Shown: piece by piece, positions 52,191-62,273 of the stretch
Layout: every line of letters begins with the position of its first letter
How positions within the stretch are numbered: the first letter of the stretch is position 1
Assembly (NCBI RefSeq): GCF_001672915.1
Contig: NZ_LZKR01000093.1
Location: forward strand, 1 to 64,000
Length of the DNA: 64,000 bases
Source of the DNA: Mycobacterium sp. 1245805.9
GTDB taxonomy: Bacteria; Actinomycetota; Actinomycetes; Mycobacteriales; Mycobacteriaceae
Direction: 5' to 3'
The notes under the pieces: model-generated
What the model was told of the DNA's origin: nothing
The model's database searches: none
The model's input: only the letters and a program-made list of their open reading frames with translations
Made by a program: the position numbers and the translations under genes

Positions 52191-53276
52191 CTAGGTGGCG
52201 GGCGCCAACACCTGCTGAATGCGTTCGTCGCGCGGCAGCACGGGACCATCGTCCAGAGATTCGTCGACGCCTAGGTCAGTGAGGCCGGCTTTCGTCAAGA
52301 GCGACGTGCCGTAGGCGGCGAGCGCAAGTTTCTGGTCGTCGCTGTGGCCGTCCTCGATGAGCATCGCGCCGATCAGGCAGATGACGGCCATCTTGTAGGC
52401 GTTGAACGCGCGGTACCACGCGCGGTTGCGGACCGTGATTCCGCTGACCGACTCGTAATGCGCCAGCAGTGCGTCGATGGTGAGCGCCGCCGGGTGGGTG
52501 TTGATGCCGACGGGCTGCATCCACAGCATCTCGAGCCAGCCGATGTCGGTCAGTGGATCGCCCACGGTCGTCATCTCCCAGTCGAACACCGCGCTGACCT
52601 CGCCGTCGCGAAAGGCGAAGTTGCCCGGTTTGGCATCGCCGTGCACCAAAGTGACCCGCGGGCACGGCTGGGGCTTGGCGGCGCGCAGCGCCTCGTGGAG
52701 CCGTTCCAGGGCGGGCAGGCGGTCGCGCTTGACCCGGTTCATCTCCGCCACCCAGTGGTCGAGTTCGCGGTCGAGATGATCGCCACCGTCGTCCAGCGCG
52801 TCGAGCCCGGTCTGCGCGAGGTCGACGGTGTGGATCGCCGCGAGTTGTTCGACCAGGCTCTGGCACATCCGCACCACGGTCGAGTCCGCGACGCCGTCCG
52901 GCGCCTCCATCTCATACACCTGGCCGGCGGCCCGCTCCATCACGAAGAACGGCCGGCCGAGCACGTCGCCCGTCTCTTCCAGCCACAGCGCCCGCGGGAC
53001 ACGGACCGCGGAGTCCGCCAACGCCCGCAGGATCGCGAACTGGCGCGCGAGATCGTAGGGCTCCAGCAGCGCGGGTGGTTTGGGCCGCAGACGCAGCACC
53101 GCGTCTTGGCGGGTGTCCCGGTCGCCCCGCCGGGTGACGACGCTCAGCATCATCATCTCGGCGGAATGTCCGAAGTTCACCCGGCCGAGGCCCTCGGTGC
53201 GGACGTCGTCGGCGTCGGGCACCTGCGAGCGCAGCCAGGCCGTCAGGCGCTGCTCTGAGTTGGCGTCCAGCGTCAT
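52191..53276 (-). CDS. Aminoglycoside-phosphotransferase-fold kinase (acyl-CoA dehydrogenase-associated type)
   Basis: A 361-residue APH-fold small-molecule kinase. The catalytic loop is 'TLVHGDAKPGNFAFRDGEVS' and the metal motif is 'AVFDWEMTTVGDPLTDIGWL' (D-W-E in place of D-F-G). The N-lobe has 'LGRVNFGHSAEMMMLSVVTR' and 'FFVMERAAGQVYEM'. This wording is that of the branch found near lipid genes (ACAD10/11-like), not that of antibiotic resistance. Its ATG at 53276 overlaps the stop of the preceding hypothetical gene by 4 bp (ATGA), so the pair are translated together. Substrate unknown, perhaps a hydroxy-acid. Confidence 0.85.
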   Translation of the reverse strand: MTLDANSEQRLTAWLRSQVPDADDVRTEGLGRVNFGHSAEMMMLSVVTRRGDRDTRQDAVLRLRPKPPALLEPYDLARQFAILRALADSAVRVPRALWLEETGDVLGRPFFVMERAAGQVYEMEAPDGVADSTVVRMCQSLVEQLAAIHTVDLAQTGLDALDDGGDHLDRELDHWVAEMNRVKRDRLPALERLHEALRAAKPQPCPRVTLVHGDAKPGNFAFRDGEVSAVFDWEMTTVGDPLTDIGWLEMLWMQPVGINTHPAALTIDALLAHYESVSGITVRNRAWYRAFNAYKMAVICLIGAMLIEDGHSDDQKLALAAYGTSLLTKAGLTDLGVDESLDDGPVLPRDERIQQVLAPAT

Positions 53277-54412
53277 CGGCGGGCCCGATCGTCGTCTGCG
53301 GGAAGCCGGTCGACGGGTGTCTTGTCCTGGGTGAACGCCGACATGTCCATCGCGGTCCAGTTCGGATAGCGGCGGTAGCCCCGCCCGCCGAGCAGCAATT
53401 CGAAGACGCCCCAACCGATGTCGCCGTCGGTCTCGAACCGCATCAGCTGGTCGAGCGCCATCGATTTGCCCTCGGCCTCGGCCAGCTGCTCGGAATCGGT
53501 GCTATCCCAAAGGAAATGGATGAAGTACGCCCCGCCGCCCAGGTCCTCGTATTGGCAATGCGCCATCGGCAGCCCGTAGTAGGCGTTGACCTCCTGGTGG
53601 GCGGCGTCGGCGAAGACGCGGTAGGCCTTGCCGTCCTCGTCGGTGAAGATCAGCGTCGCGCGGGCGGGCCGCTTGGTGTCGCCGTCGAATTCCACCTCGT
53701 GCTCGATCTGGACGAATCGTTTCGACAGCGTGCCGTCGGCGCGAGTGATCCCACCGTCGACGTAATTGACTGTGCCGTCCGAGGATTCGATGACCCAGGC
53801 CTCGATGGCGCAGTCGTCGAATCCGGCGTCAAGCCACAGCCAGAAGTCGAGCTTGTCCGAGACGCGCACACCGAACGTGCGGTCGCGCCCGCCGTGGAAC
53901 CCGTCCACGCTGATGCGCTCGCCGTCGATCACGACCCAGCCGCTCCATCGTCCGGGTTCCTTCATGTGGTACATGTCGGCCAGCATCTGCCCGTCCTCCC
54001 CGCGCACCTTCATCGGCAGCAGCTCCCACATCGGGGCGGTGGGCTCGTAGTAGAGCTCCCACTCGATGCCGGACTTGTTGGGGGCGACGTCGAGCCTCCA
54101 CTTCTTCAGCGGCTCGACGCAGGTCCAGCTCATCGGCCCGGCGCGCAGGTCGGCGCGGTCGGCACCGGTCACGGGCCGGCCCGCCAACAGGTCCCAGTGC
54201 CGGCCGTCGGCGAGGCTGACCTTGACATATCCCAGCGCGGTTCCGGTGTTCGGGTTGTTGCCGTAGCCGCTTGCCAACAACATGGTGCCGTCGGGCGACG
54301 CGGCGAAGAAATAGCACCGGTCCGACCACGTCGGATCGGGATCGTGCACCCGGTCGAAGGTCGTGGGGAGCTGGTGGGTGAACGACTCGTCGGCAGCGGA
54401 GTAGCCCATCAT
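53273..54412 (-). CDS. Conserved hypothetical protein, DUF7064/DUF7065-like
   Basis: A 379-residue beta-rich protein often seen in mycobacteria, probably of the DUF7065/DUF7064 pair; no reaction is established. It contains 'RCYFFAASPDGTMLLASGYG', 'MSWTCVEPLKKWRLDVAPNK', 'SVDGFHGGRDRTFGVRVSDK' and 'FWLWLDAGFDDCAIEAWVIE'. The layout resembles lipocalin-like carotenoid hydratase (CrtC) folds, which bind hydrophobic molecules; this is inference. It starts at ATG 54412 or the next ATG (54409), after GAGAGGG. It is coupled to the kinase gene at 52191, so both may act on one lipid. Confidence 0.65.
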   Translation of the reverse strand: MMGYSAADESFTHQLPTTFDRVHDPDPTWSDRCYFFAASPDGTMLLASGYGNNPNTGTALGYVKVSLADGRHWDLLAGRPVTGADRADLRAGPMSWTCVEPLKKWRLDVAPNKSGIEWELYYEPTAPMWELLPMKVRGEDGQMLADMYHMKEPGRWSGWVVIDGERISVDGFHGGRDRTFGVRVSDKLDFWLWLDAGFDDCAIEAWVIESSDGTVNYVDGGITRADGTLSKRFVQIEHEVEFDGDTKRPARATLIFTDEDGKAYRVFADAAHQEVNAYYGLPMAHCQYEDLGGGAYFIHFLWDSTDSEQLAEAEGKSMALDQLMRFETDGDIGWGVFELLLGGRGYRRYPNWTAMDMSAFTQDKTPVDRLPADDDRARR

Positions 54413-54520
54413 CGCCCTCTCTGGTGTGCTAATAGCCTGGGCCACAGCGGGATTCGAGCCCAGGCGGCCCCACTGCGGTCATCCGCGGCATCAGATCTCG
54501 AAGCAGCACAACGCATCCCG

Positions 54521-54526
54521 TACCAT
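54521..54526 (+). promoter_or_regulatory. -10 element for a leaderless start at 54534
   Basis: TACCAT (TANNNT) ends 7 bp before the ATG at 54534 and no Shine-Dalgarno is present, so the TetR message likely starts at its start codon. Confidence 0.45.
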
Positions 54527-54533
54527 CGGCGAA

Positions 54534-55154
54534 ATGGAACCGAGCCGGTGGTGGGGCGCCGACCGCGCGATCCTCGACGACGAGGAGGCCCGCAGGCGGA
54601 TCCTCGACGCCGCGGGACGCTGCATCGTCCGCCGGGGCAACTCTCAGTTCCGGATGGGTGAGGTGGCCGACGAGGCCGGCGTGTCGCGGTCGACGGTGTA
54701 CCGGTACTTCCCCGGCCGCGACGACGTGTTGCTCGGCCTGATGCTGATGCGGGTCGACAAAGCGCTTGGTGATCTGGTGCGCTCGCTGCCCACACCCGAG
54801 GACCCGGTTCGGTCGGTGCCCGAGATGGTGCTGGCGCGCGTCGAGTCGGTGGCCGGCAATCCGCTGAACGAGGCGATGTTCGCCGCGGAGAGCACCGCCG
54901 TGGCCGCGGCCCTGGATAAGGGCTCGGAGCCCTTCGTTGAGCTGCTGCTGCGGCACTACGAACCCCTGCTGAACCGGTGGAAGCGGGCGGGGCGCCTATA
55001 CGACGACCTCGACTTTCGCTCGATCGTCCAGTGGTTGCACACCACCACGTTGTTTCTACTGGGGCCGTCGTGGCGCTATCGCCCGGCCGCCGACAAACGC
55101 CAGTTCGTCGAGCAGTTCGTGGTGCGGGCCCTGGTGCCACAAATCAGACAATAA
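54534..55154 (+). CDS. TetR/AcrR family transcriptional regulator
   Basis: A 206-residue TetR repressor. The HTH is 'MGEVADEAGVSRSTVYRYFP' followed by G-R-D-D-V-L-L. The ligand domain contains 'NEAMFAAESTAVAAALDKGS' and ends 'FVEQFVVRALVPQIRQ'. I chose the ATG at 54534 because a leaderless -10 is correctly placed and upstream residues look non-coding. Its last codons and stop form the left part of a 28-bp inverted repeat. It is divergent from the DUF7064-like/kinase pair and upstream of a second kinase-fold gene, and may govern both. Confidence 0.85.
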   Translation: MEPSRWWGADRAILDDEEARRRILDAAGRCIVRRGNSQFRMGEVADEAGVSRSTVYRYFPGRDDVLLGLMLMRVDKALGDLVRSLPTPEDPVRSVPEMVLARVESVAGNPLNEAMFAAESTAVAAALDKGSEPFVELLLRHYEPLLNRWKRAGRLYDDLDFRSIVQWLHTTTLFLLGPSWRYRPAADKRQFVEQFVVRALVPQIRQ

Positions 55155-55170
55155 TCCAGTATTGTCTGAT
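55143..55170. promoter_or_regulatory. 28-bp inverted repeat overlapping a TetR stop codon
   Basis: ATCAGACAATA (55143-55153) and TATTGTCTGAT (55160-55170) are exact complements around 6 bp. The left arm encodes the last residues I-R-Q and most of the stop codon. A third half-site, TTGTCTGA, is at 55191-55198. It lies about 96 bp upstream of the phosphotransferase start. Confidence 0.75.
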
Positions 55171-55265
55171 GTCCAGACGTTCGGGTATTTTTGTCTGACG
55201 GGACCCCGCGCCGGTTGAGTGACCCCTCCCGCCGGCACGGGGCTCCCGAACCAGGACGGATACAT

Positions 55266-56402
55266 ATGAAAAACCTTGCGGAACAAGCTTTTTCCCTTGT
55301 CGGCTTGGCCGCTCACCTGGGCCAGGGAGTCAGCCGGGTGGCCGCCGACGCCGTCGTGGGCCCCCGGCTGGGGTTGCCCCGCACGGTCGCCGACATCGAC
55401 GCCGGAGTCCTGTCCAAGCTGATGGGAACCACGGTTCGGTCGGTCCGGGTGCTCGACCATGACGCCGGGACCTCGTCGCGGGCCCGGCTCGTGCTGACCG
55501 GCAAGAACGTCCCCGAATCGGTGTTCGTCAAGGTCGCCGCCGAAACGGCCGCCACCCGCCTGATGGGCGAACTCGGCCGCCTCGGACACACCGAGGTGCG
55601 CTTCTACAACGAACTCGCGCCGCAGCTCAACGGCGTGCCGCAGGCCTACGGCGCCGCGTTCGACAGCTGGACGGGCCGATACCTGCTGGTTCTGGAAGAC
55701 CTGCCCGCCGAATCGTGCGAATTTCCCGACACGCTGCACCCGCTCTCCCCCGACCAGGCCAGCCTCATCGTCGAATTGCTGGCCGACCTGCACGCTACTT
55801 TCTGGGACCGCCTCCCGCGCGATCGTCGCGGCCCGCTGGGCTGGCTATACACGCCGTCGAGCGACGTCACCTCGCTCCTGACCGGTTCGCTGATGCACGC
55901 CTCGATCAAGCGGCTCGCAGGACGCACCGAAATTCCCGTCGAGAACGGCGCCTTCATCGCCGACAACTACCGTGCCGTCGCCGCGCTGATCGACGCGACC
56001 CCGCACACCGTCATGCACGGCGACGCGCACCCCGGCAACATGTATTTCCACGGCGGCAAGGCGGGGCTGCTGGACTGGCAGGCGGTACGGCGCGGCCACC
56101 CCTCCCGCGAGCTCGCATACACGCTGATCACCAGCCTGACCCCGCAAGACCGCGAGGCGAGCCAGCGCGAGCTGCTCGACGACTACCGGCGCGGGCTCGC
56201 GGCCGCCGGCGGACCGGAACTCGACCGCGACGACCTGTGGCGGCGCTACCGGCAGGCCGCGCTGTACGCGTATGTCGCCCCGCTGATCACCGCGGGGATG
56301 GGCGGAATGCAGGTCGAAGGCATCGCCATGGAGGGCCTGCGGCGCGGTGTGGCAGCGCTGGACGACCTGGAAACCATTGCGGCACTGAAGAGTTGTTTGT
56401 AG
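55266..56402 (+). CDS. Phosphotransferase (APH-fold) family protein
   Basis: A 378-residue APH-fold kinase, more distant from the one at 52191. After a 40-residue helical leader ('LGQGVSRVAADAVVGPRLGL') the N-lobe has 'PESVFVKVAAETAATRLMGE'. The catalytic loop is 'TVMHGDAHPGNMYFHGGKAG' and the metal motif 'LLDWQAVRRGHPSRELAYTL' (D-W-Q). This branch is close to the ecdysteroid-kinase-like and CHK-type kinases. The ATG at 55266 follows AGGA. The TetR-type inverted repeat lies upstream. Substrate unknown. Confidence 0.8.
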   Translation: MKNLAEQAFSLVGLAAHLGQGVSRVAADAVVGPRLGLPRTVADIDAGVLSKLMGTTVRSVRVLDHDAGTSSRARLVLTGKNVPESVFVKVAAETAATRLMGELGRLGHTEVRFYNELAPQLNGVPQAYGAAFDSWTGRYLLVLEDLPAESCEFPDTLHPLSPDQASLIVELLADLHATFWDRLPRDRRGPLGWLYTPSSDVTSLLTGSLMHASIKRLAGRTEIPVENGAFIADNYRAVAALIDATPHTVMHGDAHPGNMYFHGGKAGLLDWQAVRRGHPSRELAYTLITSLTPQDREASQRELLDDYRRGLAAAGGPELDRDDLWRRYRQAALYAYVAPLITAGMGGMQVEGIAMEGLRRGVAALDDLETIAALKSCL

Positions 56403-56409
56403 CGCCAAC

Positions 56410-57402
56410 TCACTCGGCGGCAAGCTTGCGGTGCTTGATCATGTCGCTGATGCCCCCGTCGCCGAGCCGCTGACGGAACGCCGGCGCCGTGTAGCCGACG
56501 ACGGTCGCGTCGGTGCGGGCACGCGCGGTCGCCGCGCGCGGCATGTGAAACAGCACGCCAATTTCGCCGAAGTAGTCCCCGGGTCCGGAGACCTTCACCA
56601 ATTCCTCACCGCCGTCAGCCAATTCGCGCACGATCTCGAATTCACCGTCGGACACGAAGTAGATCAGCTCGCCCATCGTCGACTGCTCGAACAGCACCTC
56701 GCCGGCCTTGACCTCTATCGTTTCCGGTGGCTTGTTCGTCTCGGGGAAATCGGGCGTCAGCTCGACGACGCGATCGGCCATCGGCAGGATCCGGGAGTCG
56801 TGGGTGGCGACCACGACAATACGATCCCCGTCCGCGAGTTCGCGGATCAACCGCAGCACCTCTTCCACCTGAATGAAGTCGAGGTGCGCGGTCGGTTCGT
56901 CGGCGAGGATCAGCGGTGGATCCAACGCGATCGCGCGGGCGACGGCCACGCGTTGCTGCTGCCCGCCGCTCAGGTCGCCCGGGCGGTGTTTCATTCGCTC
57001 TTGAAGGTTGACCCGCGTCAGGAGCTCCTCGGCGCGCTCACGCGCGGCCCGGCGCGACATCCCGGCCTCGCGCATCGGAACCATTACGTTCTCTAGGGCC
57101 GTGAGGCTGGGCACCAGGTTGAACGCCTGGAAGACAATGCCCACCTTGTCGCGCCGATAGTCCGCCAGCGCAGTGCGGTCGAGGGTGATGATGTCGACGT
57201 CATCGAACTTGATTGCGCCCGACTTTGGCCGCAGTATGCCGCCGAGGCAGGACAGCAGCGTCGTCTTCCCGCACCCGCTGGGCCCGAGGAGGATCACCAA
57301 CGACCCCGCCGTCACATCGAGGTTCAAGCCGTTGATCGGCCGCAGAGCGTATCCGCCGCTGTAGTACTCGACGACGAGGTCCTGAATGCTGAGATCGCCC
57401 AT
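56410..57402 (-). CDS. ABC transporter ATPase fused to a cyclic-nucleotide-binding domain (Rv0073-like)
   Basis: A 330-residue protein with two domains. Residues 1-225 are an ABC ATPase of the MacB/LolD type: Walker A '[20 protein letters not shown]', signature '[20 protein letters not shown]', Walker B '[12 protein letters not shown]'. Residues about 230-325 are a cNMP-binding domain with the phosphate cassette '[18 protein letters not shown]', in which the Glu and Arg needed for cAMP are present. M. tuberculosis Rv0073 has the same length and layout as I recall it. It starts 2 bp after the permease stop. Transport may thus be gated by cAMP; the substrate is not known despite the old 'glutamine' label. 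Confidence 0.85.
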   Translation of the reverse strand: MGDLSIQDLVVEYYSGGYALRPINGLNLDVTAGSLVILLGPSGCGKTTLLSCLGGILRPKSGAIKFDDVDIITLDRTALADYRRDKVGIVFQAFNLVPSLTALENVMVPMREAGMSRRAARERAEELLTRVNLQERMKHRPGDLSGGQQQRVAVARAIALDPPLILADEPTAHLDFIQVEEVLRLIRELADGDRIVVVATHDSRILPMADRVVELTPDFPETNKPPETIEVKAGEVLFEQSTMGELIYFVSDGEFEIVRELADGGEELVKVSGPGDYFGEIGVLFHMPRAATARARTDATVVGYTAPAFRQRLGDGGISDMIKHRKLAAE

Positions 57403-57404
57403 CG

Positions 57405-58454
57405 CTAAGGACCTCCGAACGCGAGCGCCGGATCGATGGCCACCACGCGCCTCAGCCCGGCGAGGCTGGCCAACAGGCCGACCACGATGGCGACCGCGGG
57501 TAACAGCAGGTACGCGCCGACGGGGATCGCGACGATCATCGGAAACAGCGGTGCCATCAGCTGCGCAAGCCCGACGCCCACCGCCGCCGCGAGCAACGCA
57601 ACAACCAGCGCCTGCAACGTCAGCCCCGCCATGATGGATCGCGTCCGCGTGCCGATCGCCTTGAACACCGCAAAGTCGCGGACCCGCTCGAGCGCGGAGA
57701 GATAGACCACCGATCCGACGACCAGCGCCGCCACGATCCACAGCAAGACGGTGACGATCGAGATCGAAGTCACCGCCACGTGCAACGGGCGCACCAGGTC
57801 CTTCACCGCACCCGCCCGGTCGTACGTCTGGTAGCCGTCCGGGAGGTGTCGGGGTGTGCCGACGACCCCGATCGACGTGACCATCGGCTGCCCGTTATAC
57901 GCCACCTGCTGCAGGCCCGGCGTGGTGAGGAAGATGTTCGGGATCTTCGCCAGCGCAGTGGAATTCGGCACAATGCCGACGATCCGCAATACGTGTGCGC
58001 CGACCTCCAGGGTGTCGCCGACGCGCAGGCCCAGCACACTCGACGCCGCGACCTCGTCCGGCATCGACGGCGCGCGACCCTCCGAGACTCGCGGCATGCC
58101 GGGGCCATGCTCGGGGGCGCCGAACGCCGTGACGTTTCGCGTTGTCCCGCCCTCCTTCATGATCGTCCCCACGCAGCCCAGCGGGGCCGCGGCTGCGACG
58201 CCGGGCAAAGCTCTAATGTGGGCCAGGTCGACGTCGGGGAATGGTGTCGAACCCAGGAACGGTCCGGCCGCTCCGTTTTTCACCACGAACGCGTCGACGC
58301 CCAGGGAATCGACGGTGCCGCGGGCCTCGACCTGGAAGCCGTTCATCAGTCCGGTCATGACCAGTGTCATTCCAAAGATCAGCGCGGTGCTGACGACGGT
58401 GATGATCAGGCGCCGTTTTTTCCATTGCATGTCGCGCAGGGCCGCGAAGAGCAC
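57405..58454 (-). CDS. ABC transporter permease, FtsX/MacB-like (Rv0072-like)
   Basis: A 349-residue permease of the FtsX-like group: one N-terminal helix ('LIITVVSTALIFGMTLVMTG'), a large outer domain (about 45-225) and three C-terminal helices ('SIVTVLLWIVAALVVGSVVY', 'LTLQALVVALLAAAVGVGLA', 'LLLPAVAIVVGLLASLAGLR'). It ends 'VVAIDPALAFGGP'. Length and sequence closely recall M. tuberculosis Rv0072. Such mechanotransmission systems move no solute across the inner membrane but drive outer-domain work such as lipid or peptide extraction. GTG start at 58454 with GGAA upstream. It pairs with the CNBD-ATPase. Confidence 0.85.
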   Translation of the reverse strand: MLFAALRDMQWKKRRLIITVVSTALIFGMTLVMTGLMNGFQVEARGTVDSLGVDAFVVKNGAAGPFLGSTPFPDVDLAHIRALPGVAAAAPLGCVGTIMKEGGTTRNVTAFGAPEHGPGMPRVSEGRAPSMPDEVAASSVLGLRVGDTLEVGAHVLRIVGIVPNSTALAKIPNIFLTTPGLQQVAYNGQPMVTSIGVVGTPRHLPDGYQTYDRAGAVKDLVRPLHVAVTSISIVTVLLWIVAALVVGSVVYLSALERVRDFAVFKAIGTRTRSIMAGLTLQALVVALLAAAVGVGLAQLMAPLFPMIVAIPVGAYLLLPAVAIVVGLLASLAGLRRVVAIDPALAFGGP

Positions 58455-58533
58455 TTCCAGAACCTACCAACGTACCGATCTTCCAGGGCAGGGGTGATCC
58501 CTCGCGGGTGCGCGCTGATCAGCGACAGAGTCA

Positions 58534-58562
58534 TTGACTGGTTCCTCCGCGACGAATACTGT
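58534..58562 (+). promoter_or_regulatory. SigA-type promoter for the deacylase-Rieske operon
   Basis: -35 TTGACT (58534-58539), a 17-bp spacer, and -10 TACTGT (58557-58562). Both elements fit the mycobacterial housekeeping consensus (TTGAC, TANNNT). The start of transcription would be near 58569. Confidence 0.6.
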
Positions 58563-58571
58563 GAGGAGTTA

Positions 58572-58588
58572 CGCTACTTGGCGTAGCG
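58572..58588. promoter_or_regulatory. Inverted repeat just downstream of the promoter
   Basis: CGCTAC (58572-58577) and GTAGCG (58583-58588) pair around 5 bp, right after the expected start of transcription. A repressor there would block the promoter at 58534-58562. No regulator gene is adjacent. Confidence 0.45.
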
Positions 58589-58639
58589 AAATACTGCCTG
58601 CCTCGCGTCGACTGCGCATGGCGACAAGGAGTGAACCTC

Positions 58640-60400
<1,761 letters not shown>

Positions 60401-60408
60401 GGCTGCGC

Positions 60409-61734
60409 ATGAACGCGCCCGCCGGTAACCCGACTCGCACGCGTGACGAGGACGCGATCGGCACCCCGCCCGGCTGCCCGACCCTGGTGCCGGCCGAGCG
60501 CTACTACTCGCCGGCGTTCGCCCAACTCGAGGTCGAACGGATGTGGCCGAAGGTGTGGCAGCTCGCCTGCATGGTCGACCACGTCGCCGAGCCGGGCGAT
60601 TACTTCGAATACCGCTGCGGCGCCTACGGGGTGCTGATCGTGCGCGGGGAAGACGGCGTCCTGCGCGCGTTCCAGAACGCCTGCCGCCATCGCGGCAACT
60701 CGCTGTGCACCGGCTCGGGGTCCGGGCTGCGCGAGCTCAAGTGCGGATATCACGGGTGGACTTGGGACCTCGCCGGCGCGCTCAAGCGGGTGCCCGACCG
60801 CAAGGGCTTCGGTTCGCTCCGGATGTCCGATTTCCCGCTGATACCCGCCCGCGTCGACACCTGGGAAGGGCTCGTCTTCGTCAACCTGGACGTCGGCGCG
60901 ACGTCGCTGCTCGAATACCTGGAGGCGATGCCCGACGACATCGCGTGGTGCCACCTGAGCGACTTCCGGTGCTACGCGACACTCACCATCGACGTCGACG
61001 CCAACTGGAAGACGATCGCCGACGGCTTCAGCGAGACCTACCACATTCAGACGCTGCATCCCGAGCTGCTGCGCTGCGTCGACGACGTCCATGCGCCCCA
61101 ACAGATCTGGGGTCACGCCGGCAAGTCCGACCAGCCTTACGGCGTGCCCAGCCCGCGGTTCGACGGCGCGCTGAGCGACGAAGAGGTGTGGGACGCCTAC
61201 GTCCAAACGCAGGGCGCCCTGATGGGTGCGGCCGAGGGCACGCCCTTCCCGGCCGACGAACGCCGGCCCGGGCAGACGGTCCAGGACCTCATCGCCGAGC
61301 ACACCAGGGCCTTCGCGGCCAGCCGCGGGGTGGACCTCGCCTGGGCCGACACCGACCGGATCACCCGCCTGCACCAGTACAACGTGTTTCCCAACATGAC
61401 GCTGCTGGCCAACGCCGATCACCTGACCGTCATGTGTGCGCGGCCCGGCGCCGATCCCGATCACGGCGAGATGGTCATGTTTTTGATGACCCGGATGTCC
61501 CCGGGCGCGCCGCGCACCAAGCCGGCCGATGTGCGGACCACCGCCGGGGAGGCCGAACCGGGCCTGGTGCTCACCCAGGACATCCAGCTGCTCGCGGGCC
61601 TGCAGCGCGGCCTGCGCCAGCCCGGCTTTACCCACCTGGCGCTGTCCAGCGAGGAATGCCGCGTAATCAACATGCATCGCAACCTGGAGCGGTATCTGCG
61701 GCTGCCCGAAGGCGAGCGGATGACCGGCGGTTAA
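60409..61734 (+). CDS. Rieske-type aromatic ring-hydroxylating oxygenase, alpha subunit-like
   Basis: A 441-residue Rieske oxygenase. The cluster site is 'NACRHRGNSLCTGSGSGLRE' and 'LKCGYHGWTWDLAGALKRVP'; the catalytic iron site is 'ADGFSETYHIQTLHPELLRC'. The N-terminal 'ERYYSPAFAQLEVERMWPKV' is typical of single-component alpha subunits. It hydroxylates or demethylates an aromatic or terpenoid-like compound with electrons from a separate reductase, not encoded here. It is co-transcribed with the D-aminoacylase-like gene, so a compound with both an amide and a ring is a fair guess. It differs from the Rieske protein at 9303. Confidence 0.85.
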   Translation: MNAPAGNPTRTRDEDAIGTPPGCPTLVPAERYYSPAFAQLEVERMWPKVWQLACMVDHVAEPGDYFEYRCGAYGVLIVRGEDGVLRAFQNACRHRGNSLCTGSGSGLRELKCGYHGWTWDLAGALKRVPDRKGFGSLRMSDFPLIPARVDTWEGLVFVNLDVGATSLLEYLEAMPDDIAWCHLSDFRCYATLTIDVDANWKTIADGFSETYHIQTLHPELLRCVDDVHAPQQIWGHAGKSDQPYGVPSPRFDGALSDEEVWDAYVQTQGALMGAAEGTPFPADERRPGQTVQDLIAEHTRAFAASRGVDLAWADTDRITRLHQYNVFPNMTLLANADHLTVMCARPGADPDHGEMVMFLMTRMSPGAPRTKPADVRTTAGEAEPGLVLTQDIQLLAGLQRGLRQPGFTHLALSSEECRVINMHRNLERYLRLPEGERMTGG

Positions 61735-61785
61735 AAGGTGCCGACGGAATTCGCTTAGACCTCCCGAAATCGGGTAGGCGCGCAT

Positions 61786-61791
61786 TAGACT
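61786..61791 (+). promoter_or_regulatory. -10 element for a leaderless start at 61800
   Basis: TAGACT (TANNNT) ends 8 bp before the GTG at 61800, with no Shine-Dalgarno. The sequence TTAGAC-(C)TCCCG occurs twice here (from about 61755 and from 61785), which may help bind a regulator. Confidence 0.4.
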
Positions 61792-61799
61792 CCCGGCTT

Positions 61800-62180
61800 G
61801 TGACGAGTCCGTCCGATGCCTGGGGCTACGAACGGCGGCAACTCATGCATCAGGTACAGATGCGATGTCAGGCCCTGGGCCGCAGGCGGGCGCGACGGCT
61901 GTGTCACCACTTCGAGCGCGTCGGGGTCCACACCGCCCCCGAACGCCTGCGTCAGATGGTGGCCGGTGCGCCCGTCGCCGACGATGAAGTCACGGACGTC
62001 AATTTCGCTCTGATCGCGTTGCAGCTCAACCGCGAGGCCCGCGGCGCGCGGGTCAAGCGCCTCAAGCGCCAGGGCACCCGCTCGCTGCTGTTCATGGGCC
62101 TGGTCCTGGTCGTTCTCAACTTCCTTTTCTGCATCGCCTACGTCTTGCTGAACCTGGCCCAACAGGCCACGCCACTGTGA
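61800..62180 (+). CDS. Conserved hypothetical tail-anchored membrane protein
   Basis: A 126-residue protein that I do not recognise. The first 95 residues are basic and helical ('RCQALGRRRARRLCHHFERV', 'VTDVNFALIALQLNREARGA') and the end is one membrane segment, 'LLFMGLVLVVLNFLFCIAYV', so it is probably tail-anchored with the N-terminus inside. The GTG at 61800 is chosen because of a -10 at leaderless distance. It is followed by the hairpin repeat at 62214-62264 and converges with the two-component genes. Confidence 0.6.
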   Translation: MTSPSDAWGYERRQLMHQVQMRCQALGRRRARRLCHHFERVGVHTAPERLRQMVAGAPVADDEVTDVNFALIALQLNREARGARVKRLKRQGTRSLLFMGLVLVVLNFLFCIAYVLLNLAQQATPL

Positions 62181-62213
62181 ATTCGGGCTGATAGTCGCCA
62201 TCAAGACTCGACC

Positions 62214-62264
62214 GTGCGGCTGGCCGCACGCTCGAAGCCGAATGTGCGGCTGGCCGCACGTTCG
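62214..62264. repeat. 30-bp-period hairpin repeat between convergent genes (copy B)
   Basis: GTGCGGCTGGCCGCACGCTC then G (62214-62234) and GTGCGGCTGGCCGCACGTTC then G (62244-62264). The unit is the reverse complement of the stem found at 35721-35772 and has the same 30-bp step. It lies between the tail-anchored protein gene and the convergent response regulator gene, the same placement as copy A. Confidence 0.75.
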
Positions 62265-62273
62265 CGGACACTT

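Noticed and set aside
54450..54475. GGGATTCGAGCCC-like sequence resembling a tRNA T-arm
   Set aside because: No matching acceptor stem, D-arm or anticodon arm within 90 bp.
52191..56402. Aminoglycoside resistance as function of the two APH-fold genes
   Set aside because: The sequences follow the lipid-associated and CHK-type branches, and the genes are in metabolic rather than mobile context.
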